A DNA stretch of 64,000 bases from Phycomyces nitens (lineage: Eukaryota > Mucoromycota > Mucoromycetes > Mucorales > Phycomycetaceae), in NCBI GenBank assembly GCA_022702545.1, contig JAHRBC010000001.1:1798001-1862000 (forward strand). The letters are read 5' to 3'. The notes under the pieces were generated by a model, which did not search any database, was not told where the DNA came from, and worked only from the letters and a program-made list of their open reading frames with translations. Each line of letters opens with the position of its first letter. Position 1 is the first letter of the stretch. The translations under genes and the position numbers were made by a program. This document shows positions 21,684 through 33,760 of the stretch, piece after piece.

Positions 21684-23232
21684 TTAGTATATCGCCTGAC
21701 GGTCGGGATCACATGACCGTCGTTCATCTCTCTCATGTCTGTCTTCTGTGACAATAACTAAAGGTGTCTGAGTACATTGGGCCAAGGGTTTGTCATCATC
21801 GTCATCGTCGTCGTTGTTGTTGTTGTCGTGGTTTTGGATATTTACTGATGGAGGGACTGGTGGTGGGTTTGTGGGTGTAGATGATTCGGGTGCTGTGGTT
21901 GGCGATGCTCTTACTGCTTCCGCTGCCGTTTCTGCTGCTGCTGCTGCTGCTGCTTCTGCTTCTGCTGCTGCCTTTGCTGCCCGATTGGTTTCTTCAATGA
22001 GAGATAGACGAATTGCCTCGACAAGCATCCAGTCGTTAAGATCCATATTGAGATCTCGCATGTTGGACAAATATTGGTTGTGTTCAGTTGATGCTGCTGA
22101 GGATGCGGATCTTCCTGGGCGGGTCAGTGCGGCGGCAGTGCGCAGGAAGTTGCGGGAGGATGGCCCAGCCGAGGCTGAATTGCGTCTGGAGACTGTGCGA
22201 ACGGTCTTTGCAGGAACGACCAGCTTCTGTTGCCAGTCAGGTCTCACATGGTCTATAGACACAATCTGTCAACCCACCCGATATACAATAAACTTGTACC
22301 AAAGGAATCTTACCAACAAGAACAACTTCTGGACAGGTGTGGCTGATGCATTGGCGTCTTGGTCTGGCTCCTTCTCCAGCACCCGAGGTGGTGTGGCGAG
22401 TGCCGGTTCTAGGGCTGTTCTGGATCGGTCCTTGGTGGACTGGGTGGCGATCGCTCCAGAGAGGAGGCTCATATGTCACGCCATAGTTTTCTTCCATGCA
22501 GAATGGACATGTTGCAGGTGTCGAGGGTGTGTCAACGGGTCGCTTGATTTGTACAAAACATTCGGTGCAGATTGGCTGATCACAGCATCGAGAGTAGTTT
22601 ATATTGGACGGGTAATACTAAAGATACCACCACCACCACCACCAGTCAATAAATAACCAGCCAATAAATAGCCAAATCCATAGTCATTTACTACTCACCA
22701 GAAAACATATAGGACACTCGACTGCATCATTGTATAGCATCCGCTCTCTTTGCTTCATCTTTTCCATTGCCAATTTCTGTCTTTCTTTGGCTACATTTGC
22801 CAGCTCCCGCTTACTGCTCGATGCACTGCGGGGCCTGGTGGTAGGCGCGCCTCCTGACCGGGTCCTGCTACTATTGGATGCACTACGAGGCCGGGTCGCA
22901 CTATCGACCAGCGAGAGAGACGTTTGAGGGACAGGCACATTGAGAGTGTCGGCCACAGGGTCCGGTGCGTCAGAGAGACCTTTTTTTTTACAGTCTATGT
23001 TAGCCTTTGGGGTTGTATGTGTGGCCATTATCTTACCTTTGTAGAATGGAGCGAGTTTGCGTGTTATGATAAGATTTCCTACACTACGAGAGTCGAAATC
23101 CTGTTCGGTAGACGGATAGAGACCATTGGGTAAGATGGAGCCGAGGTCAACAAGATCCTCAATCTTCTGGTGGGTATGATGCATTGACTGGGTGGCCGAC
23201 TTGCCGGCTTCTCTTGATGTATTGGCACCCAT
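21684..23232 (-). CDS. SIP5: Sip5-like RING-type zinc protein
   Basis: Orthologue of yeast SIP5, linked to Snf1 kinase and Reg1/Glc7 phosphatase regulation. Exons: 23232-23037, 22979-22699, 22617 to about 22313, and 22252-21684. The N-terminus MGANTSRE is a strong N-myristoylation signal. Conserved blocks in order are [19 protein letters not shown], then [20 protein letters not shown] and CPFC (paired Cys forming the zinc fold), [11 protein letters not shown], and the C-terminal [13 protein letters not shown] helix. The middle carries RPRSAS repeats. An Ala-rich run and a poly-Asp run lie near the C-terminus. The first intron is 57 nt, a multiple of three, with no stop, so retention would add 19 residues. 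Confidence 0.92.
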
Positions 23233-24400
23233 GGTTTAATAAAAGCACACACACACAGACACACAAACACAAAAAAAGAGTAGAATGAATAGTATATATA
23301 AATATATATATAAAAAGAAAAAAGAGAGAGGGCAAGTAGAAGAGCAGGAAGTTCAAGTAGGAGAATCAATTCTTCTGTCGCTCTCTGTCTGTCTCCTTTC
23401 TTTTCAAAGTCACACTAAGACCTTTCTGGTTTTAGGAATACCTATCAGAATACTCTTTCTATGGGCCAAGGTGAATTGAGGCCTATCAGACGGGTGATTG
23501 TAGTTTGGCTAGATTCTATTGGTCTTTAGACGTCTTAAAGGCTGTAAGGGTCCTTGATGGACTTGCAGAAAAAAGGATGATGTTTTTGGCTATTATAAAT
23601 TCCTTGGTTGATTGTCAGTAACTCCTATTTTCCATTGTCTTTCTTGCCATTAAAATGATCAATCTGATAACCATTGATGAATTCATACTTGTTCAAATAT
23701 TCCTGTTTGTTCTTGGGCTTCTTTACTTGTTCTAGGCAGAATAAATAGGCCTAGGGGAATGAATGCGTAACCAGGACAGCATCATTCGACCTTTTATTAT
23801 TATTATTATTACTATTATTACTATTATTATTATTTGGGACATTAAATACCAAACACACTGCTTACATACTTCTTGTGCACTTGTTGTACACCCAATGTAC
23901 AAAACATATGAAAATAACAATACCAAAAGATACATTTTACTTGACTAAATAAATCACTTTATCATCATCTAATAAGCACACCTAAACATCTTTGGATTCA
24001 AATAGGCTAGCAAGTATTCCATTCTACAAGCCTTGTTACTCAGAATCTGGTAATCAAAAAATAAAGGCACAAATCTAAAGACGATACCATTGCGACATGT
24101 ACAACCTTATTGTACATGTGGTTCACTCGTGTCTTGATGACCTTGTACTTCTTCAAGACCCGAATCCATCAAACTATGGCGATCTTTATTGTACTCTTTC
24201 CATATACACCTTGGGATATGCTTTCAGGCCAGCATGTCACAGTTTATAAAATATAAGAGATCCATGGCATCCAAATACGGCTATTTCTTGCTTACTGTCA
24301 TTAGTATTGTTATTATATTGTAAAAAATAACCTGGTCATCCTCTTCTTTTCTCTACTAGAGTGTGCCTGTGACTTTGCTTAAGGCCTGCTACAGTGTTTC
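23233..24400. other. upstream region of SIP5, no gene seen
   Basis: CA-rich run at about 23248-23275 and an ATT/ATA trinucleotide tract at 23793-23834. It should contain the SIP5 promoter. No convincing open frame on either strand. Confidence 0.5.
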
Positions 24401-26040
24401 TACAGTGTTTCTACTCGAGACAATGTTAGTTTTTTTTAATATAAAAAAAAGAGAGAACAAAATTTGGTCAAGGGGATTTAGACAAGGTAAAAATGACTAG
24501 AATGCTCTCTACCTGTAAGCATCTTTAAGCTTGCCCACCAGAGTGAAGAACAACCATGTTTGTTGTTGTTGTTGTTGTTGTTGGTCGAGAACTGAAGATT
24601 TTTGGCCTACCATTGTCACTCCAAATCTCCTGCACAATATAGAACATGTTTCTTGCCGCCATATTACTATTCCAAATATATATATATATATATAGTTGTC
24701 GTAAGCTAATATTGGATCTATAGCTCTGTCGTTGGCATTTCGGAAATATCTTTGGTCTTACAGGAGTTGCAAACCTACAAAATTAATACTGAATATAGAG
24801 AATAAATAAAAGTGCACAAGTACCTTTAAAGTGTTAAATTAATTGAGGTCCAAAAGGCACAATTCTCCAATCTTTTGTTTTACAGGAAAATACTTGTATA
24901 TTTTCTCGGATATTCCATGCCGTATGCAAAATCTGATACTTGACTTGTTTATAAGCTAATCTCCAGAGACAATTAAAAGCATTTCAGAAACGTCTCTGGC
25001 TCTAAAGACACGTAGATGAGAGTTTCTGTGATATTTTAAATTACTATGAGATGGGATACAAACAGCAAGCAATTGACTTGGTACCTTGGTTGGACAGGTT
25101 AGTGTGTACTTTTAGGATTCTGCCTGTTTGCTATACGGGGTCTCTTCTTTCGATTCAGTCTTTTCTTCTTCTTCTTTCTTCTTTCTTTGCCATATTTTGT
25201 AGGCTCATGGATAAGGATGTTGGTACGTGTGCCTTAAATAATAACATGATAATGAACAATAATTTCTTGCATAATACATCGCACTCGATGAATGTTTCGA
25301 TTTACTTTTTTTCTTTTAGTAAAAGTAGAGCTTTCTTTCTGAAGACCTTGATCTTGCTCGTCTAATTTTTGTTGCTTTTTATTTCGAATCAATTCTTTTG
25401 CTGCAGGATATAGAATAGGACGCATCATAAAGTAATATTGAGAAGAAGTGGATAAATCATATTCAGCAGCTCAATATATCTTTTTCTTTAAAGGGGTATA
25501 CAATCAGGTTTTTTTTTGAATAAGAGGGATGTTGCTGACGACTCGTCAATGAATGAAGATGTGACATGGGTGTATACAAATGCCAGGATAGTATGAGCTA
25601 AAATACTAGCAAGAGAACCCAAGGAATTCCAATGGAAACAATCAAAGCTACATACCCAAGAGAAAAACTTATACCCTGTAATCACTTTACAAATTTTTGT
25701 AGACAAAAGACTTTTATTCTTCCAAAATACTACGCCTTGTTCCTCGCGTATCTAGTAACTAAATATTCAAATTCAAAATAAAGAGTGTAAAGTAGACTTC
25801 TAAAGATGCTCTTTATATATATATATATATTGTATGATTACCAAAAGAAAAAAAAAACAAGCTTAATTGACTATGATCTTATAATCGATTAACTTACTCT
25901 GCCAGTACCTTGTCTAAATCCCCTTTACCAAATTTTATTCTTTTGTTTGTCCAAAAAAGGTAAGTAAATTGTCTAAAAATTAATTTTGATTCGCCCAAAA
26001 AAATACCAACATCGTCTCAATCTCAAGTAGAAACACTGTA
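24401..26040. mobile_element. gene-free unit bounded by Tc1/mariner-like inverted ends
   Basis: The left end begins TACAGTGTTTCTACTCGAG (24401, with a tandem half copy just before). The right end, read inward on the other strand from 26040, begins TACAGTGTTTCTACTTGAG. A second matching block further in (AAGGGGATTTAGACAAGGTA, left at about 24470-24488, right ending at about 25906) confirms that the two ends are inverted copies. A TA dinucleotide followed by CAGTG is typical of Tc1/mariner termini. The 1.4-kb interior has no recognisable transposase. Frames at 25051-25365 and 25488-25706 show no D-D-E/D signature. Confidence 0.7.
24558..24583. repeat. TTG trinucleotide microsatellite
   Basis: About eight perfect TTG/GTT units within the gene-free unit. 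Confidence 0.9.
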
Positions 26041-26087
26041 ATTTAGCCATTCAAATCATTTTTTGATTCTGCATAGTTTATTAGACA

Positions 26088-26961
26088 ATGAAGTAAGATG
26101 CACCAGAATCATCTAATTGGACATCAAACTCATCATATTATTCAGTGTCGTAAAGGAAATTCAGAGAATCAACCTGCGCGAGATCAACAATGGCGAATGG
26201 TCAGACACTGCCTCTTGGCATGCCCAATACAAGGATACCTCTTGGGTATTCGGAGGCAACATTCCCTTTGATCTAACTGAGGGTGATATTATCTGCATCT
26301 TTTCTCAGTGAGTCAACATTTGATCATAACAATCGCTTCAAAGACCAGGCTGATGGACATTGACAGTATATAAAACATAAATCAGATATGGCGAGATCAT
26401 CAATGTAGAGTTGATCAGAGACCAAAAGACTGGAAAATCACGAGGATTTGCATTTATCCAATATGCTGATCAACGTAGTACTATCCTTGCTGTCGACAAT
26501 CTTAATGGTGGAACTGTAAGAGACCTTCAAGGGTTGAAATATAAAAAAAAAGAATATTGACAACAGGATCATTTCTTTAGGTGCTCGATCGCACTCTACG
26601 TGTCGATCACTCTTTTGGACCCAAGCGTCACAAGAAGGAAGGTGAAGAGGAAGAACCTGAACTCTATCAGAAAATGAATGCTGCTCCACCCACCATTGAA
26701 AGTAAGCTTTGTTGCGATGATTGAAATATGTACAGACTACTCAATACAAATCCAATTCTACCAGTCGAGGAAGAAAGTGAACAGTCTGAGCAGAGCGATG
26801 TAGATGCTGAGGATCCAATGGCAGCCTACTTTAAAAACAAGAATAAGAAGAAATCAAAAAAGTCAAAGAAGAAGAGCAAGGATAAGGTTGAAAAGAGAGA
26901 TAAGAAGGACAGAATTGAAAAGAGAGAGGATAGACATCACTCTCGGCATTCATCTCGATAG
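26088..26961 (+). CDS. IST3: RES-complex splicing factor Ist3/RBMX2
   Basis: A U2 snRNP-associated RNA-binding protein of the RES complex (with Bud13 and Pml1), which aids pre-mRNA retention and first-step splicing. Five exons: 26088-26092, 26146-26307, 26386-26515, 26581-26701 and 26765-26961, 204 residues. It begins [15 protein letters not shown], then the family hallmark [18 protein letters not shown], which leads into one RRM. RNP2 lies in [14 protein letters not shown] and RNP1 in [24 protein letters not shown] and [10 protein letters not shown] close the RRM. A Lys-rich tail ends the protein. VFGGN replaces the usual VGG spacing and is a minor oddity. The first coding exon is only ATGAA. 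The Tc1-like right end stops 48 bp upstream of this ATG. Confidence 0.93.
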
Positions 26962-27536
26962 ATTTATAATCTAAATCCACGATAAAAAGAAGAAGAAAAA
27001 GGTCATCCACAACGAATATACATATTGGAAAGATATCTCATCTAATAGCTGATTTTATTGGTTACTTGTACAAAGTAGAGATACTTTACAAGTATAGGTT
27101 CTTAAATCGATTGCTTGTATGCATTAAGAATAAAATTCAAAGACGTGTCTTTAATCTATAACTTGTGAATGAGCACTGTACAAACACTCGATATTTTAAT
27201 AGTACTCATTTAGATACATTATTTTATACAATCCTATTATTTACAACAACAACAACAACAACAAAGAGTCGTGTCCGTGCAGCAAGATAATCATAGCTCT
27301 TTTAGTCACTCGATATAAATATGTTAAATGTGTCTAAATAAAAAAGTTCAGACGTCTTCTCTATACTTCATAGTCCAATAACCCTTTTATGTTTGGAAAT
27401 TCCATTGATGCTCTTATTTATTTATTTTTTGAATGATACATATATTGGAATAAAATGATAAAAAGAGATAAAGAATACATATAAACATATAGTCGATATA
27501 CAATAAAAACAGTCGAGGGTTTCAGCAATAAAATAT
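26962..27536. other. convergent 3' region of IST3 and NMA111
   Basis: AT-rich, with a CAA tract at about 27242-27263. No gene seen. Confidence 0.6.
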
Positions 27537-30500
27537 CTAGGCATCTTTACAGATCCAGCCACAGATAGAATCCGAGTCAAGGACAAGCTGCCAAGTATCC
27601 CAGTAATGCAAATCCAATTTGACAGCCACGACACGCACTGTGCCATTTCGACTGACTGTCTTGATGCGAATATAACCTTCATCATTAGTATCGTCGTCGT
27701 CATCGATATCATCTTTCTTGAGTGCTTCCTCATCAGAGAACGTAATATTGGCACGCTGTTCAGCAGAGCGGCGAATAGGAGGTATGTAACTAGGACGTCT
27801 ACGACGACACATCTCTTCTTCGTGTTTATGGATCACAGCCAAGAATGAATCCAAATCCTTGACAGGTTTACCCTGAACCTCAACAATCCACACACCAGGA
27901 CGAAGTACATGAGATGCAGGTGATCCGTACAGAGTACAGGACACATACACACCCTGAGGAACATCACGGACTTGTTCAAGCACGGCCTTGTAAGGGCGTT
28001 GAATAAGAGCTCCCTGCCAACCAATGACTCGAGTAGTCTCGAATCCACTAAACTCGCTCATAGGAACCTGGACCTCATGCTCAGCACCGTCTCTGAGTAC
28101 AACCATGGTAACGGTGTCTTGTTCATATACTTGCATAATACTGGACATGCGCGTAACGAGCTGGCCATTCATGCTAAGAATAACATCGCCAACGTGCAAT
28201 ACACGAGCACATGGACTACGATCGTCCAGAATGTTCAGGACATACAGCAAGGTATGCCGTGTACTGCCACTCTGTTCGATCTTGCGTACCCATTCATCTG
28301 ATAGTCCTAGTGTACGTGCCGCTGCAATACGCATAGTCCAGAGCTCTACATCAAGACCCTTGAATGTGATAGGCTGATTGAGACGACATTTCTCAAGAGT
28401 AGACTTGATGAGTCCCACTGACAGACCAGACATGAAAGACGTGTCTTTTCCTTTTTCCGATTGAGTCGAGTAGCTGACCCATAGAGCTTGTGTTCTTCCC
28501 TCTCCGTCAACCAACAAGCCTCCTTGGGCGTTTATTGAGTCATCAATCTTGATACCTTCGACATTCATTGCGCGCCATCTTGGAGGAGAGCATTCGCGGG
28601 TACCAACATTGGAGATTGAGCTCACGGTAGTCTTGCGTAAAATGATCGAGTGATCGTTTCCAACACCAACAAAGTTGAGTTCATCGCCTTGGTTGAGTTC
28701 AGTTGGGTTAAACTCAATTGGCTTTATAGGCGTGTCACCAATAAGACTTGGATCGTAACTCACGAGCACATAGTTGTAGAATGGGTGCAAGAATACAATC
28801 TTTCCGGGAATGATGATCGAGTTGGCGAATGTAATAAAGATGTCGCCAATACTAATGGGAATCGTATCACGATCGCACACAATCAAAGGAGGGTTTGTCG
28901 ATATGACATAGCCAGATCCATAGAATTGAGTACCCTTCATTCCGTCCACAAGGTATGGCAAATAAAAATCAATGGCAACAAAAGACGGCATGAGTTTCTG
29001 GGCCAAGGCAAGCGAAGGATCAAGGGGAGGGAATGTGGCCGAAGATGGGAGATAGGACATTTTCTTTGGTGGTGGTGGCATCTCTGTAAAGTCCCATAAT
29101 CCTGTGAGATCTATAAAAGCCAAACAAAAAACAATTAGCCTAGAGTTCAAATTCCTGGATGTGGTCTTGGTACCATTGCGGACAGCCACTCTGAACTTGT
29201 GCCAGTGTCGGTCGACGTGCATGATCATGATCTTGTCCTTGTAAGCCTTTTGAAGCGAATAAAATCTAGCATTGCAAAATAAACAAGTGCTCTACTTAAT
29301 GTGCTCTTTAAACACTTACCTGATTGGAACACGCGATCCGTCAGGAAGGGTTTGCATTGCCTTTATGAACGCTTCGAGATCTGGAGTGGGAATGTTGTTT
29401 ACACTGACAATGATACTCTTGCGCCATGCACTTGCACTAGCAAGCATATGGCCAGAGGTAGCAACATAGACACCCTCTACGGGCTGTGAGTATGACTTGG
29501 CTAGTTGGTAAGACAGATCATGGACAACACCACCTCCGATTTCTACAAAGGTATCTGGAGTGATTGAATGAAGGTTCTGGACAGTTATCGAAACATCTTG
29601 GACCTTTTTTCCTCTGCTGACGGTTAGAGTGACCTTTTTTTCGACAGAATCATCAAGTACTGAAAAGAGACTGATGAAATGAGGGACCATATGCCCATTA
29701 CAGCCAATAATGATATCTCCCGGGACAAGTACTTTGTCTGCTGGTCCCTTTGGAAGCACAGAGCGTACGACAAGCATTCCTGTCTCTTCTGGGAAACGAC
29801 TTCGAACCTTTTCCTCAATGTGAGCCTTGAGTCCGAGTCTGCGTACCTCATTGTAAGGTTGATACTCAAACTCGGTTTGAAGTGTGCCGCGTGGGACCTG
29901 ACGGCCTTTCTGGATAAAGAGCAACGCACGCTTTACGCGGTCCAAGGGAAGGTAGTAGCTGGATGAAGCACGACTGGCACCACCTGCGTTCAATGCAACT
30001 GCGTGACCATCAATGTCAAGTACAGGACTGCCGGAAGACCCGCCGCTAGTGCCCGATGCAGCTTGGAGGTAGAATGTATTAAAGTCATTGTACTCTCCAA
30101 CACCGTATTCTGGGGCACTTTAGAAAGGTATGAGAATCAATTGAATACTAGGGCTTTGATAGACACATTACCGACGATCAAGACGGGCAAGAGTACCAGC
30201 CAGAATACTCAGTTTTTCGCCAGCGTCGTTACTACCCAGCGGTGATTAAAATATGGTTATGCAAGTCCTTTTTTTTTATGTTTGATGTGTATCGATTGAT
30301 GTACTTACCCTACTACTCTAATGTCCAGTCCAACCTTGGCTCGTTCTGGACTCAATTCAATCTCTTCGAGCTCCATGAATTTGATTTTGGAGGTGTCAAA
30401 CTAAGGGTATTAAGGGGCTGTGGTTAATATGATGAGCACTGCAAAAATAACCTAAAGACATGCCTGCATAAATCCAAAATCATGGACGGGATCTCGGTAG

Positions 30501-31077
30501 ACTGGCTTGAGATCAACTTCTTCATAGTTTGTCAACACAGCCTGGGCAACAATTGGAGCAGAGGACACAACATGACGGTTTGTCAAGACAATTCCTTGTT
30601 GGGCATCCACAATAAATCCAGTGGCAGTATATGCACCTTTAAGAATATTAGCAAGAAGAATAAAAAAAAATATGGGTAAAAGTGTATGTATGTGTATATA
30701 TGGATGTTACCCGATGTTTCTGTGTCAAAACTACGGACATGGCTGGCCTTGATTGATACAATAGCTCGAATAGCCTTTTCCAGAGTGGGTTCCCATGATT
30801 TAGCACGATAGGGAACGTTGGACGAAGGTGCAGGCATAACATGGTCGACGGGCAGACGAGGCATATAAGTCCAACCAAAGGTCCCAACAGCAAGAGACTT
30901 TGATCTTCCACGAGGGACTTTATCTGGTGCTTGCTCAAGAAGAGTTGCCATGGACACACTATCACGATGGGCACGCAGACTAGATTGTGTCTCGGCTGTT
31001 TCGCCTGGCGCAGGTGATTCGACTATGGGTCGAAGGGGAGGTGTTGCGATTGCAAGAGGATGCTGAGGCTCATTCAT
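27537..31077 (-). CDS. NMA111: HtrA-like nuclear serine protease Nma111
   Basis: Yeast Nma111/Ynm3 is a nuclear HtrA-family protease. The protein (about 1,000 residues, near the family length) has two tandem protease-PDZ units. Exon 1 (31077-30711) gives a Pro/Ser-rich leader, then [20 protein letters not shown]. Triad of the first unit: His in LTNRHVV, Asp in DPVHDFGF, Ser in [12 protein letters not shown] blocks follow ([30 protein letters not shown]). The second protease-like unit (from about [11 protein letters not shown] onward) lacks an obvious triad, as in the family. It ends with a further PDZ and [20 protein letters not shown]. The intron at about 29108-29170 is 63 nt, in frame and stop-free. 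Other introns lie near 29270-29320, 30120-30170, 30240-30310, 30400-30460 and 30650-30710. Confidence 0.92.
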
Positions 31078-32593
31078 TACACAGTAATCACTAGTCAGCT
31101 ATATAAAAAAGAGAATAATATTGACTGGTGATCTGGTTTATGCGCTCTACACTTTTTTCTTCTTCTTCTTCTTTGAATTTGTAACGTCACTGTTTGAATT
31201 GCCATATTGAAACTGGCTTCCTTTATTTATATACATATATCTTTACTATTATTATTGGTCTCTCCAATATTGCGAATCAGAGGTTGTTTTTTGCGCTCCG
31301 TCTTATTTATTTGCACACTATTTTTTCTTACTATTATTTTTACGCATCTTTTGATGTTTTCCAATTATTATTATTATTTTCACTATTGTTATTATCTGAT
31401 CCTTGTAAATTACGCTTGATGGCCAGGCCGCCGTACTAGACCCAAGAAGAATATTTTGGGACTAGATGGGCTCTAAAAATAAACAAGGCCATGATCACCA
31501 AAAAAAAAGTTGCTTTTACACTAAAAGGAAAGGCCGATTTACCAAAATGGAAAGTCAAATTGATAGGCCAAATCTATTGGGCTGTATATATATAATTAGA
31601 AAGGTTTGATGATATAATAAAAATAATAATAATTGTGATTTCTACAACAGACAGCTGTTTAACAGACAGGTCAATTGAATTCAAGTCAATTGAATTGAAT
31701 TGAATTGAATTCGATTGAATTGGCCTTTGTTGTAGGCTGTGAGTATGTTGCTTGGATACTTGGCTGTAACCATGGTGAGTAATTCCTTTTGGTTATCCAT
31801 TATAACTGCCAATATATGATATATATATATGATATATATATATATATATATAGTAGAGTTTGGCAAAGAATACAACAACAACAAAAAAGAGAGAGAAATA
31901 TTATTTTCTGCCCAATAGAATAAACTTGCTTTCTGCATTTCTACTTTTGGACAAAGGAAGAAAAAGGTAAAAAGGAAAAAAGGAAAAAAAAGATAAAGTG
32001 GGGCTGAGTCTTTATTTTATGCCATGATTGGACATTTTGTTGTTAATGATGATGATTATGATGATCAAATTTGCTACACATTTGTATAATTACAATTAAA
32101 AATGTACTTTATATTGATCCTCAAGGTACAATTCCAAAAAGGGCGCCCCCCCTTGTTTTTTTATTTGTACAATTAAATATAAAATAATAGAATAGCCGGA
32201 TCTGCGTTTGTGTTTGGCTTTTATCACTGGTGATTATGGCTTTGTAACATATTGTGCATGTTTGTATATGTGTATATATACATATGTATATATATATATA
32301 TTTCTGTTTGGTGGTGAAATCGTGATACGGATGACTTGAAATTCTCAGTTAAATTCTGGAATTGTTCAAAATTTGACTAGAGAAATCAAAACTGTATTTT
32401 GTACATAAAATTCTGGTGATTGTTTTTATTTCGGTGGAGTGTAAGTGTAATATATAGAAAATAGAGGGACGCACAATGCAAAATGAAGAAGAGCGACAGA
32501 TAGACAAACTACCTGACCTGTACAAGAGCAAGAATGAAGAAGTCTGTTGTTATTTTTTTGGTTTGTTTGTTTGTATGAAAAAGAAAGAAAGGG
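31078..32593. other. NMA111 upstream region and 3' side of the C2H2 gene
   Basis: Contains TTC/TTA-rich tracts at 31150-31400, a GAATT/AATTG pentamer repeat at 31672-31722, and TA repeats at 31816-31853 and 32270-32302. No protein-like frame. Confidence 0.55.
31672..31722. repeat. AATTG pentanucleotide repeat
   Basis: About ten near-perfect AATTG/AATTC units. EcoRI-like GAATTC sites recur inside. Confidence 0.85.
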
Positions 32594-33355
32594 TTATTCG
32601 GAAGGATCAAAGGCAAGGGCAGGTTTGGGACGACCGAATCGATGAACGCGCATATGACGCCGCATATTGCTTTGAACAGAAAACCGCCGTCCACAATTCT
32701 CTTCAGTGCAAACAAACGGCTTTTCTCCAGTGTGAGAATATGTATGAATCCGCAACGAAGACGGTCTGGAGAACTTCTTGCCACAGAACATACACACATA
32801 TCTGCCTGCCTGGAGATCTCTTTGTCCGTCAGTTTCGTACACCTCTTGGAGTGGGGGGGAGGACGGAGAGGACTGGACAGATGAAGTCTCCACTGTGATG
32901 GCCGGGTTCAGCATAAAATCTACGGTGCTTGCGGACGCGGTTCTTCGGTGAGAGGTGTCAGAGTGGGTGCGGTTGTGACTTGCGCGATGATGTCCCAAAG
33001 GGGTCCAGCTCATCTTGGTTTCTGAAGGTACGCTCATGTCATCCTTGGACATTGTGGGTGCATAGAGCGACAGGCTCTGGAGATCTATCGGCAGACTGCT
33101 CACACTTCTACTACTTCGATGGCCAAGTCCGGCCCTCACTGGTCTTGGACGCACTGTTTCCAATAACAGGTTCATGGCGTGAGAACCATCTATAGTTGGT
33201 CCTGGGCCGAGTCCTGCTCCTACCGCTGATGTTGATGGTGTTGTGGGAAGAGGTTGTGGTGGTCGTCGAGAGTTGTCCGGGGTAATGAGTGGATCTGCTT
33301 CCTGCAATAAGAACTGGATTGAGGGCAGACTGGGTTTGTCAGCATGATGGGACAT
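32594..33355 (-). CDS. C2H2 zinc-finger transcription factor
   Basis: An intronless gene of 253 residues. The N-terminal two thirds are Ser/Pro/Thr-rich and apparently disordered (TTPSTSAVGAG, RSSRSVSSLP, SPSSPPL). The C-terminus carries two canonical C2H2 fingers: YVCMFCGKKFSRPSSLRIH with the TGEKPF linker, then CTEENCGRRFSVQSNMRRH. A short basic tail follows. The second finger has the spaced C-x4-C form common in fungal regulators. It presumably binds a short GC-rich DNA site in the nucleus; the target is unknown. The intron-free structure stands out in this intron-dense region. Confidence 0.88.
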   Translation of the reverse strand: MSHHADKPSLPSIQFLLQEADPLITPDNSRRPPQPLPTTPSTSAVGAGLGPGPTIDGSHAMNLLLETVRPRPVRAGLGHRSSRSVSSLPIDLQSLSLYAPTMSKDDMSVPSETKMSWTPLGHHRASHNRTHSDTSHRRTASASTVDFMLNPAITVETSSVQSSPSSPPLQEVYETDGQRDLQAGRYVCMFCGKKFSRPSSLRIHTYSHTGEKPFVCTEENCGRRFSVQSNMRRHMRVHRFGRPKPALAFDPSE

Positions 33356-33760
33356 GTAGAATTCAGGTGGAAGAAGAAGAAGGAAGAAGCAAGTGAAAGC
33401 GAGGTGGTAAATAGCTTGCGGACTGCCAATCTCCTCTTAAAACATTGGATCGACCTGACCTTTTTATACTTGACTCAGCCCTGTACGAATGATTATGGGT
33501 TTGCCTGGCTGGATAGTAATAATTATTTGGGTGTTGATAATACTCATATTAATAGAATATAAATTTTATATTAAATATACTTCCTGTCCAGATACATACA
33601 GATAAACCACAAGCTTGATGGTTACAAGCAATGTGACGCATCAGAAATCAATGACCTGTCGCAGGTCAATCGATCCAGATTTGCAAACAGTGCAAGAATC
33701 CCTTTATTTCTTAAAAAGAAATTATTAATAGCCAATTGTGCTGGGGTCTTTGTGAGCAGT
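33356..33760. other. C2H2 gene promoter and 3' side of the methyltransferase gene
   Basis: A 405-bp spacer holding the promoter of the gene that starts at 33355. It has an AT-rich stretch at 33530-33590. No gene seen. Confidence 0.5.

Noticed and set aside
21684..22497. Apparent frame break in SIP5 between YEPPLWSD and the DHVRPDW exon
   Set aside because: Resolved by an intron with acceptor CTATAG at 22253, which restores VVLV-DHVRPDW. Not a frameshift.
21790..22656. A 288-codon plus-strand frame opposite SIP5
   Set aside because: Ser/Ala repeats arise from the reverse of poly-Asp and Ala tracts. The minus strand has the conserved RING-type blocks.
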